NCBI GenBank assembly: GCA_002118135.1
Contig: BDIU01000035.1
Location: 62,001 to 126,000 of the forward strand
Reading direction: 5' to 3'
Length of the DNA stretch: 64,000 nt
Origin: Trebouxia sp. TZW2008
Taxonomy: Eukaryota > Chlorophyta > Trebouxiophyceae > Trebouxiales > Trebouxiaceae
Shown here: in pieces, positions 12,601-21,644 of the stretch
How the letters are laid out: the number at the start of each line of letters is the position of its first letter
Position numbering within the stretch: position 1 is the stretch's first letter
Made by a program: the position numbers and the translations under genes
Notes under the pieces: model-generated
What the model was told of the DNA's origin: nothing
The model's input: only the letters and a program-made list of their open reading frames with translations
Databases searched by the model: none

Positions 12601-15600
12601 ATTGAACGCACAAAACAGGATGCATTTTGACAGGATCAAAATATGTTGTTTGACAGCTGCTGCTGATGCTGATGTGTAGAACGCTGGCGGCTCGAAAGCA
12701 GACAGACTGAGTCAGGCAGCTGCACAAATGCATCATTGATGTATCAAAGCAGTGCAGCAAGCAGCAAGCATTGCATTGATGATTTAGCGAACTATGGCAA
12801 CTGCTGGCAAATCGACTTTGCTCACATCGAAAACCAGTGTTGTTTTGCAAATGCTTGACCAGCGCTCTCTGTGCTCTTTTGGTGGCAGTTGCTGTGAGAA
12901 CCCTGAGCGACCACCAACACAGGAGCATATCGAACGCTGTTTAATCATTTGCTGACCAACATTGCCTTTTTCGCTGTGAACAATGACTGCTTGTTGGAAG
13001 CTGCACAAAGTGCTTCACTGCCAGCAAAAGAGACGTGTAACAGCTCATCTTTTGCTGTTGCCATGTAGGAGTCCGAGTGGCTTGTAAGGGCCAAGAGCTT
13101 GCACAAATTTAGTGTTGTCAAGCTGCATCTTGTCTCACAGATGAAGGTCAACAGCTGTCACTGGTCGCTTTTCGCAAGCTGATGGCAGAAAGGTCTCACA
13201 TCTCAAGGCCAAGAGCTCCCAACCCTTGCTTGTTTTGCGAGCTACTGACAATCAGGCCTTGCGTATGAAGGCCAAGAGCTGTTACCAGTTGCTTGTTTTG
13301 CAAGCTGATGGCAGAAAGGTCTTTCATCACATGCAGGAGAAAGCGTCGTGGCAGGAGGTGCTGCGTGCGCTTTGTGCCCTGGAAGCAGTGATCAGCCAAG
13401 GCAGCAGTGCCGCCTGTGGAGAGATTGCGGTACATTTCCAGGTCAGACTTCAACATCTTGACTGCTGCAACTCCACAACTTGTCTGTATCAGCATGCAAA
13501 GCCTGACGCAAGCTCTGCAAGTACCTGCAATAGCTCTTGTGCATGTTGCACTGGAAGCAGTGATCAGCCAAGGCAGTACTGCAGCCTGTGGCGAGATTGC
13601 AGTCCATTTTTAGGTATGACATCACTGACCTTCGTCTTCTAATCGGGCTCAGTGACTTGACTGCATCAGCATGTACAGCCTTATGTGCAGTCTGCAAGTG
13701 CCTGCAACAACTCCTGTTTATCTTGCAGTCTGCTATCATTGTCAGGCCCAAGGACACACAAAAGTAAGGCACAGTGCTTCTCAACATTGCAGCTCAAAGC
13801 CACGCCTCAACCTCAAAGTCTGCCACATCAAAATTTCTGTCTGGATCAACAATTGCAATGAATGCCTCACATGGCTGCTGTGTGCAGGCTGCCGGTGATG
13901 TGTCAATGTCATTGTGTCCCGCCGCCACATCAGCTTCAGCTTAAGCACCTGTACTGCAGGCAAATGCTGAAGTGGTGCGCAATGCTATGAAGTCACCCCA
14001 GGCGTCTGTGCGTCAGTGTGCCATCAGGGTCTTCAAGGTGCTGGGGGGAGACACTCTACCTGAGAGCAGTCAAGCACCTGCTGCTGCAGCACCTGCTGCT
14101 CCTGACTTGATGGATGACCTGCTGGGAGAAGAAGAGGCGCCTGCTGCTGCTGCACCGCAAGACTATCTTGGTGAGCTTGCAAGCTGACATACATGCTAGT
14201 TTCAACTCATCTGATGATGCAGTGACCTGCTGCGAGCAGAAGAAGCCTGCTGCAGCTGCACCGCAAGCTGGTGTGTTGAAGATGACATACAGGACACTTG
14301 TTGCTCTTGCACTCACGCCATGCAGACAGACATGGCTAATCAGTCATGCACTGGCTGTGAGCCTCTTGTAGACTGCCTGCTGCAGCTGGGGCTAGCCAAG
14401 TCTTCATTACATGCGGCAATATAACAATATGATCGTTGTACATGCCGTGTCCCAATGCTGGCAGGGCATGCAACACTACACAAGGAAACTGCATCAACCA
14501 CATGTGTAGCAAGGCGCCATTGACACACAATGCACAGCCAAGAGGTACCCCATAGCGCTGTGCTTCCCCACTCACGCTCATACCAATCTTTTGGATTATC
14601 TGTACATCAATGGTGCATGACTTCTATTGCAGGAGATCTGCTTGGTGACAGTGCGGCTGCAACACCTCCCTCTGCTGCTGCGCCTGACTCAGGAGGCATG
14701 TTTGCCGGCCTTGACATCGGCACAAATGGTCACTCAGCACCCAGCGCTGCAGCTGCTGCTCCAGCTTCTCTGCTGAGTGAATTGGGTGATCCATCAGCTG
14801 CACCTCAGTCCCCTGTAGATGCTCTAGCAGGACTTCAAGGGCTCACTCCAGCAGGTGAGCACTAATTGTGTCGTCACAGACGAGATGTCGGGATTTGTAT
14901 GAGTGACGGTCGTTTGATGTTCAGGGCTCAAACAGGCTTGCCACCAAGGGTTGCATCCACTGTGTAAGCAGTGTCCACAGCGCTTGTAGCGGCACATTGT
15001 GCATCAGGTTGCATTCACAGCACAGCAAGCAGCCTGGCCTCACAGCCTAACCTGTGTGCATGCTGATCTGAGTTGGCAGCATTGTATCTCAATAGACCAG
15101 TGCTGGATGGCTGCTACAATCAGTAGAAGTCAGGCTCAGTTGCAGTAGCTGCTGAGTAGGTCCCGCGTACTCTTCACGCTCCCTTACAAGCAGCCTTATT
15201 CAGTACTCGATGATGATGTGGCTGCACAGGCGGTGCTTCGCAAACTGCACGGACAGACATTCTTGCAGGGCTGTCCCTGGAGGCCCCAGATGCAGGGCCA
15301 AATCAGTCCAATGTGGATAGCCTTACGGGACCTGGCAGTCCTCAAGCTGCAACACAAGCTTCTGCATGTACTTTGTGTTGCCTCAAGACAAACATGTTGG
15401 GTCTGACGCTTCATCATGGTGTGCATGTATATAGGAGGGGCTTCACAAACAGCACAGACAGACATCTTTGGAGGGCTGTCCCTGGAGGCCCCAGCTGCAG
15501 GGCCAACCCAGTCCAGCATGGATGCTCTCATAGGACTCAGCAGTCCTCAAGCTGCAGCACAACCTGCATCTGCTGGCGCAAGTGCTGACCTGTTTGGTGG

Positions 15601-18600
15601 GCTTGCTGTTGGAGGTAAGATGTGCTCAGGCCTGCAACAAACTCTGTTATACTTGCAGAGGTGATGTTTCAAAATGAATGTAGCTGGCTGAAGGTCACAT
15701 CCGACTTATGCAAGAACAACTGTTGGCATCAATGCAAGATCCTATATAAGTCTACGACTATAAGCTGTATGGGCTTACACCACACTGCTTCTCCATGCAA
15801 TGCAATGAATGCAATCAATGTTTGGTATACTCTGTGACTGGCACAGCAGCGTGCAGTATTCATCAGCACAGCACAACACGTAGATTTGCACAACTTTAGC
15901 ACGTGTCTTGCACAGAAAGCAACTGCAAGCTGCCTTGCTGACCAAGGTCCTTCACAAGCAGTCTAATGCTTAGTCTTCTCAGGCAGAAGCTAGACTAACA
16001 AGACTTGGCACAATGATTAGCTGCATGCACTTGGCAAAGCAGAGCAAATTTTGCAGTGTCATTTGGTATGAAGGGTTCATTGTAAGTTTTGTTCTGGCTT
16101 GCTGCATGCACACAGCTAGACATTACACCAATCGCTGTTGTGCCTGAGAGAGGCACCTCGAGTACCTCATAGCGCATATGCTTTCAACGTGAGCAGCTCA
16201 GCAATCAGCTGCATGCTCAAACAGTGTCCGAAACAATTGTTGCTGCTGCAACATTGTGCAAGCAAGCAGCTCCTGCCTCTGCAAGTCTGTCTCAATCATC
16301 GCTTGACTGGTTCAATGCCCAGAGCCATGCCAATCTGAGCATAGCACCATCCTCCTGGCATTACTAACTGCACCATGGCAGCCTGTGTAGCTTACGCAAG
16401 CCAACAACAAGATCTGGCAGCGCTTCAGGTTGTTCACAAGTCTCAACATGGCGCTGACAATCTCATCAGTGTCATTTGAACATGCTTTCACTGCGCTATC
16501 AAAATTTGCCTGACTTGTGTCCTCCTGCAGACGGCATTGTCATTCAAACGTGCCTGTTGTGCACAATTACAGCTTGTCTGACTTCTGTCCTCCTGCAAAC
16601 AGCACTTTTTGTTTGAAGTGCACAATTTGTGATGGCACACAACAGGGCACATCAAACAAAAAGTGCTGTTTGCAAATTGTGCACTTCTGTTCTGCAGACA
16701 GCAATCATATTGTATATGCCTGTTGTGTACAGTCACAAATTGTTTGACTTCTGTTCTGCAGACAGTAGCGCTTCCACAAGTCAAGCTTCAAACCGGCCTT
16801 CTGGTGCAGCAACAGCTGGCGATCTAGACGGCCTCTTCTCTTCAGTATCTGCCACTGCCCAGGCGCACTCTCCCAGGCCAGGGCCAGAGCTGTGGCCGCC
16901 GTCCAGTCCACAGGGCAGCAGCCCTCAGGCAGGCATGACAGGGCAGCAGGGCTTTGCTCAGCCTGGCATGCAGCCTGGTATGGGCTTGCAGCCTGGTTCG
17001 TCTATGGGCTTTATGCCAGGTGGGCATTCCATGTGTCATTCTAGGACAGAAATACATAAAGAGAAAATATTCACCCTGGTATGCGTTTGCAGCCTGGTGC
17101 ATCAATGGACTTTGTGCCAGGTGGAATTGCGTGTGTCATTCTAGGACAGAAATGGGAAAAAAAGCAAACAATAGAAGACATACAGCCTGGTATGGGCTTG
17201 CAGCCTGGTGCGTCAATGGGCTTTATGCCAGGTGGCCTCTCCCTGTATTGCTTCTGGAAAAGCCTTGAAGACAAGGTAACAAAAGGCAAGAAAAGCCAAG
17301 ACACAAAAGAGAGTCTCATGCTGTCAGACGTCGCTTAGGCGTCATGTGTGTCACATTCCTCTGGGCAAGTCAGCTGAAGATGTCTATTAACTCCACATTG
17401 GATGCCTGACAGCCTGTTTTGTGCTCCATGCTACTTCAGCAAAGCTGGTCTTACTATTGCAAGCAGTGAGCGTGATAGCCAAGTGCACTCTATGCAGCAG
17501 CAGTTTGAAAGCATCCTGTCCAAAGTCTCAATGCACTTGCATGACTAAAGATCCACAACAGAGAGCTTACATAGTATCTAAGCTGTCTTGTTCCCTAATC
17601 TCTCCCAACATCCTTGATAGCCATGCAACATGAGCACATCCTGTTGCTGCGATGCAAAAAATCCTGGCAACCCTGTGCAGTCAGGCATGATGCAGCTGGG
17701 TACGATGTTGCGTAACATTCCTCCAGGAACGCTGGCTGCAATGCAATCTGTCAAAATGGGTCTAGGGCCTGGAGGCATGCCATCAGGCTAAATTCCAAAT
17801 TACTGTAGCAACCCCATGCAACATGTGCCTGCGACATAAGCAGGAGAGAGACTTGCAAAATGCCTGTTGCTGTGCTGCAGGGTACCCTGGCAACCCTATG
17901 CAGTCAGGCATGATGCAGCCAGGTATGATGCTGCATAATATTCCACCAGGAATGCTGGCTGCAATGCAAGCTGTCAAAATGGGTCTAGGGCCTGGAGGCA
18001 TGCCATCTGGGCAAATTCCCATGAACCCTAGCAACCCCATGCAAGGCATGCAAGGGATTCCAAATGCACAGATGGAGTACTTGCAGCGCCAGATGCAGGG
18101 CATGGGCATGCAACAGCCCTCTGGCCTAGGGCAACAGCATTTTGCTGGTCTTCAAACACCAGGTCTGTAGTTTCAGGCTTGCTCACTGCTGCACTGGACA
18201 TATCTGCTGGATCAGACATCATTGCAACGTGTGCTGCATGAGGCATTTTAGGACTTGACATGCCTTTCACTATCTCTGAATGGACCTAGTGCAGTTGAGA
18301 CAATTGCTCTGGCACAAGGCCGTGGTATTTTACCATTTCAACGTCCAAAATGATGGCTACCAGAACTGAAATCGAATTTGCTCCATGATGCACAGGTGTC
18401 CAGATGCAGTCAGCAGGCTCAGGCTTGTCAGACTTCCTCAGCGGTACTGGTCCTCAGGGCAGCAGCCCTAGCATTGCAGGAGGCAAGACAGACCTACTGG
18501 GTAGAGCCCTCAGCTCCCACAAGCAGGACTCTTTTGACTTCATAGGGGTGAGCTATCTGCTGATAAGTTCTGAACAGTTGAATCTGCTGTTAGATTCTGT

Positions 18601-18625
18601 GACTGATGTCCAGAAGATTGCGTGA
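9640..18625 (+). CDS. ENTH/tVHS clathrin-adaptor-like protein, MTV1/tepsin family
   Basis: Plant MTV1 and animal tepsin work at the trans-Golgi in vesicle traffic with AP-type adaptors. Exons: 9640-9709, 9777-9892, 9965-10047, 10128-10278, 10580-10876, 11252-11399, 12437-12588, 13337-13441, 13960-14170, 14633-14854, 15453-15614, 16762-17019, 17881-18162, 18396-18547, 18614-18625. All phases close to 806 residues. Residues about 1-150 are the ENTH domain (YVLDEIAQLA, IKRLSNRSPIVKQKALRLIKHV, HYRGDPDPFKGD, NRIQGFGSTNP). A Ser/Gly/Asn linker follows, then the second VHS-like domain (RTGDEAQLVNDMCTPGG, WQEVLRALCALEAVISQ, VVRNAMKSP...QCAIRVFKVLGG). Ala/Pro-rich segments follow with repeated acidic DDLLGEE, GDLLGD and DLFGGL motifs, typical of adaptor or clathrin binding. 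Then come Gly/Met/Pro/Gln-rich repeats and a DSFDFIG tail. Exon 6 seems to use a GC donor. Many exons have decayed copies in adjacent introns. Family assignment is strong; exon 6's end and the last exon are less certain. Confidence 0.88.
11385..11810 (+). repeat. 136-bp minisatellite overlapping the end of MTV1-like exon 6
   Basis: A 136-bp unit is repeated about three times (anchor AGGCTAGCCCTTCAGGCAAG at 11385, 11521 and 11657), with a fourth diverged end at about 11803. Each unit contains the 3' end of exon 6 (SQASPSG), the apparent GC donor CAG|GCAAGA, and a sub-repeat around CACTTTGGTGATGCATGT. The units are nearly identical, so the expansion is recent. Confidence 0.9.
12075..12350 (+). 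repeat. two decayed copies of MTV1-like exon 7
   Basis: The working exon 7 (12437-12588) begins GCAGAACAGGGGATGAGGCT after a CCGCAG acceptor. Near-identical starts with their own acceptors lie at 12075 (RTGDEAQLVNDMRTPRGL... ends at a TGA after EELRL) and 12267 (a short deletion removes codons after DEA and a stop follows). Only the third copy reads through with a good GT donor. Confidence 0.88.
13085..13330 (+). repeat. imperfect ~65-bp tandem repeat in MTV1-like intron 7
   Basis: Repeated blocks AAGGCCAAGAGCT, TTGCTTGTTTTGC and CAAGCTGATGGCAGAAAGGTCT recur several times just before exon 8. They look non-coding and reach to the exon 8 acceptor region. Confidence 0.65.
13545..13615 (+). repeat. 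decayed copy of the 3' half of MTV1-like exon 8
   Basis: About 60 bases downstream repeat the end of exon 8 (LEAVISQGSTAACGEIAVHF). The final Gln codon has become TAG directly before a GTATGA donor-like site. The true exon ends HFQ|GTCAGA at 13441. Confidence 0.85.
14218..14276 (+). repeat. partial copy of the acidic DDLLGEE segment of exon 9
   Basis: The bases GACCTGCTG.GA..AGAAGA..CC and the following GCTGC run repeat the exon 9 stretch that encodes DLLGEEEAPAAAAPQ. The copy has an acceptor-like GATGCAG before it and a GT after it. In the phase expected from exon 9 it would read VTCCEQKKPAAAAPQAG, so the acidic motif is lost. It might be an optional exon (phase 1 to 1), but is more likely an echo. 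Confidence 0.6.
15226..15372 (+). repeat. decayed copy of MTV1-like exon 11
   Basis: This upstream copy matches exon 11 (15453-15614) along CAGACAT.CTT......GGGCTGTCCCTGGAGGCCCCAG and on to CAGTCCTCAAGCTGCA. Small changes alter the frame and several residues (LSLEAPDAGPNQSN, SLTGPGSP), and it lacks the DLFGGL end and a clean donor. Confidence 0.85.
16505..16775 (+). repeat. repeated splice-acceptor segment and interleaved inverted repeat before exon 12
   Basis: The polypyrimidine/acceptor block (GACTT.TGTCCTCCTGCAGAC or GACTTCTGTTCTGCAGACAG) occurs about four times, near 16510, 16575, 16680 and 16745. The last one is the working acceptor of exon 12 at 16762. Between them lies a perfect 23-bp inverted repeat (16594-16616 against 16652-16674) separated by 35 bases. 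A second inverted pair (GAAGTGCACAATTTG at about 16615 against CAAATTGTGCACTTC at about 16673) interleaves with it. This looks like an inverted duplication. Confidence 0.8.
17075..17245 (+). repeat. two copies of the Gly/Met/Gln-rich end of exon 12
   Basis: The end of exon 12 encodes QPGMGLQPGSSMGFMPG|GTGGGC. Downstream copies at about 17085-17132 and 17186-17243 repeat the segment with small changes (PGASMDFVPG, QPGMGLQPGASMGFMPG), each followed by GTGG. Between them TGTGTCATTCTAGGACAGAAAT is repeated. The second copy remains open and splice-competent in appearance. Confidence 0.8.
17650..17800 (+). repeat. decayed copy of MTV1-like exon 13
   Basis: This copy matches the first half of exon 13 (17881-18162): NPGNPVQSGMMQLGTMLRNIPPGTLAAMQSVKMGLGPGGMPSG, then TAA. 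The intact exon reads on through QIPMNPSNPMQGM. Identity over the shared part is high. Confidence 0.88.
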
Positions 18626-20281
18626 AGCGCTATGCTGCACAGCAAAGCGCAAAGGGTGCAATGAGCCATGGCAGGCACAAGTTCGCTTCATCCATGCACT
18701 TCACATGGCCAGAGATGGTCAGCACAAGGATTCAAACAGTGAATGCGGCTTGCGTTGAGCATCCAAGGCCATGTGAAGTGCATTACTGAAGCAGATTGTG
18801 ATAAACCCCGCAAAAGTTGCGAACCCAAGCATCCAGTTTTACTGCAATCTTGTACTTGCCAGTATCAGCAACAGCTGCCATTTACATTCAATGGCTTGTG
18901 CATTGCAATGCTGTGTTACTATGTTGCTTTGCCACGTACTGCTTGCCTGATGCTGCGAAATACATTAGCACCTTCGCATAGTTTTCAGCTGAGCATGGAT
19001 GTCTTCTCATGTTCTCTAAACGCAAATGATATCAGAGTTGACAGGCTGACTGCCTTTCAAAGGTCCTTTGTTGGGAAAGTTGACATGCTGGTGTTTCGTT
19101 TGACCAAAGCTCAGCTGCTATGTTCACTAGTAGGCAATTTGAGACCCTTTTCCGCAGGAGCACATGGGCACTTTGAAGAAATGAGCATCCTTGTGACTAT
19201 TTGCGCCAGATTGGCAAGGCGACTGCTTGAGCACCCTAACACTCAGTGCAATTGAACTATGCGGTCAACAATCTGAACAACATGTCGGCGTTGTAACTTG
19301 GCAATCCTGCACAAGCAGCTACTCTTCTGAGTGAGGCAACGAAGCTTGACAAGGTTATGCATGGCAGGTCTGCCCCAGACAGTAACCATGCGATGCGACG
19401 TGTAGCGTGATCGACAACATGACATGCAATCCCATTGTATAAAGTCAGAGGTGCCTGTTACAAATTTGTTCCCTGCAACGTGAAGCGGCTTGGCCGAAGG
19501 GAGATCTGGCGTTACCTGATCACCTCACTCTCAATTCAGGCTTCTTGCAAGGCGCTGATGGTGACGTGATAGTCACGCTGTCATGCACCAAGCCTTGCGC
19601 AATAGTACGCAGCGCAACTCCTTGACGCGTGGACATACCGCACCAGCGCCACGCTGTGCGCCAAGGGATGCAGCGAAGCTGATAGTAGGCCTGATTTGAA
19701 ACTCAGAGTCAAACGCGAAGCTGAAGAAGTACCACGTGGCGCCAGCCCGGTTTAGAATTCGCTTCGAGCAAGGTCAACCATCGGCACCGCGCTTTCCTGA
19801 ATCTTCAAAACTGAGAGACTGCAGCTATCATACCGGGCTCATCAGGCATACAGCGTCGCCGATCTGTGTGTGCACAATTCTGGGTCTGGATCCGCGGACG
19901 TTGGGCACTTGAACGAGACAGCTAACGTGAACGGCCGAGTTACGTACAGCGAAGGTAAGCAAGTCATGGCATAAGCAAGAAAACGCAAAGCTCAAGTCAG
20001 ACAGCTTCTGTTGTCATGAAACGCTCTGAAGGCACCACTTTTGCAATAAATCAGTGTGATCAAGCGGTTTTCTGAACTGCGTTCACGCTTACTGCAGGGG
20101 CCCTCGACAATCCTACCTTGAACGGGCGTGCAGCTTCCGTCACCTCATCGCAGGTAAGCAGCATAGCACCGTTGTGATCAGCTTACAAAATTACTTTTAA
20201 TATCTCGCTACTTGCGATGGTGCAGATCTCGCGGCTCGCTTTCAGATACTCCGTACGGAAGAGCGTGCTTCAGTTGTGCAG
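18626..20281. other. intergenic region, no gene recognised
   Basis: This stretch runs from the stop of the MTV1-like gene to the small secreted-protein gene. A 170-codon frame at 18743-19255 has no family resemblance and no splice context, so I treat it as chance or 3' UTR. Around 20098-20152 and 20226-20287 two short segments bounded by AG and GT stay open in a linked phase (RACSFRHLIA then DLAARFQILRTEERASVV). They might be 5' exons of the next gene, but no ATG upstream could be joined. Confidence 0.4.
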
Positions 20282-20839
20282 ATGAAGGTATCTTTCTTGC
20301 GCGAATTTGATTGTTGCGCTGGATTGACCGCAGCGCCTTCTGCATGCTGCGGCGCATTTCATGTCTGCCGACATAGCATGCGCTGTAGCGACGTACAGTT
20401 GTCAGTAAGCTAAGTCAAAGTTGGTCAAAAGTCAAGTACAAACAAATGCCTACTATTGCCTACGGACACTCACAATGCCACTGCCCTGCAGGTAGTCATC
20501 ACTGCGCTAGCTTTTTTGACCATCATCAGCTGTGCAGCTGCCACAAGGGATACATACTTATTTGGTGGCCAGCGTAGCACCCTGGTGAACCCCAGAAGCT
20601 TGGCTGAGACCACTTCACCGATCACTCCTTTTAGACCCATCCCGTATTTGGGTCATGGCCCTGTAGTGACAGGCGGGTATGGCAGCTTTGGAGCTTATGG
20701 TCTTCAAGGCTATGGTGGCTATTATGGCAGGGCATTTGCCCCAGCAACTGCCCCTGCACCAGCCCCTGGCCCTGCACCAGCACCTTTGTTGGCTGATGGG
20801 TCAGATCTTATCAGACCTGCACCTGCGCTGACTGTCTAG
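20282..20839 (+). CDS. small secreted or surface protein, Gly/Tyr-rich then Ala/Pro-rich
   Basis: I do not recognise a family. The C-terminal exon 20492-20839 encodes a hydrophobic stretch (VVITALAFLTIISCAAA) like a signal peptide or membrane anchor. It is followed by TPFRPIPYLGHGPVV, then a Gly/Tyr run (GGYGSFGAYGLQGYGGYYG), then an Ala-Pro repeat (PAPAPGPAPAP) of the kind that is often hydroxyproline-glycosylated in algal wall proteins. A plausible 5' part is a tiny exon 20282-20287 (ATG AAG) joined to 20334-20384 (RLLHAAAHFMSADIACA), giving 134 residues. That join uses a weak GTAGCG donor. The frame may instead extend upstream through segments at 20098-20287. Stop and last exon are secure; the start is not. 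Confidence 0.45.
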
Positions 20840-21644
20840 AGGGTTGACAGTCACAGCAGGATCATTTCACTCAGATCAACAAACAGATGTGCAAAGCACA
20901 GGGTGTGCCACCATGGGGAACAGGGTCCTACACAAGCAATGTGTACATACACGCTGCAAGTGCTAGCAACGCATGATGCCAACTAAGTTGCCTGTGCACA
21001 ACAGGAAGTTGCTACTTGCAAAATAAAGTATTCTTTCAAGACCTCAAGCCAATTCTTGGCTGCCCAACAGTCTCAAACAGCATGTTGCCCAACACTCTGC
21101 AGCTGAATAAGTTGTGGATTAAGTTTCTACAAATGCATGACTCTGCAACGCAGTATATGCTCCTTTTCCAGAGCTTCAAGCAGTGTACTATCTAGTTCAG
21201 GTATATGGAAACTGCAAAGCAAGTTAGGTGTACAGACTGTCTAGGTAGACTACGTTTCACGCTTTTCAGTGCATTATTGTAGGGTGTTTGCTCAATTTAT
21301 CAGTCTCTCAGCAGATCAATATCAGTGGCCACCGTTGGCTGTTTCTACTGACGTCTTTGGCTCCTGCTTATTGTTGTATCCAATCAGGACAGCTTGAACT
21401 CATGATGCATCAGTGCATGCGAAGGTTTGAGCGCAAACACATGATGCTGCGTGCAGTCTGGCGCTTTTGCTCAGAGCAGTGTAAGTAGATCAAGATGCAA
21501 TCATATGCCGGCCAAGAGCAGGGGCAACATTGCACAGCTGTGCATTTGTGCCTATGTGTCCAATGACATTGGACGCCAGACATCAGTGCATGTCATGCAC
21601 TGCGCATGCATGCATGGTGTCGTCAGCTCTGCTGGGTTACAGTG
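20840..21644. other. convergent 3' intergenic region
   Basis: This lies between the stop of the small secreted protein (+) and the stop of the coiled-coil gene (-). No exon-like segment with family resemblance was seen; it likely holds both 3' UTRs. Confidence 0.5.

Noticed and set aside
18743..19255. 170-codon plus-strand frame after the MTV1-like gene
   Set aside because: Composition looks like translated non-coding sequence (many Cys, Leu, Ser from TGC/CTG/AGC), no similarity and no splice context.
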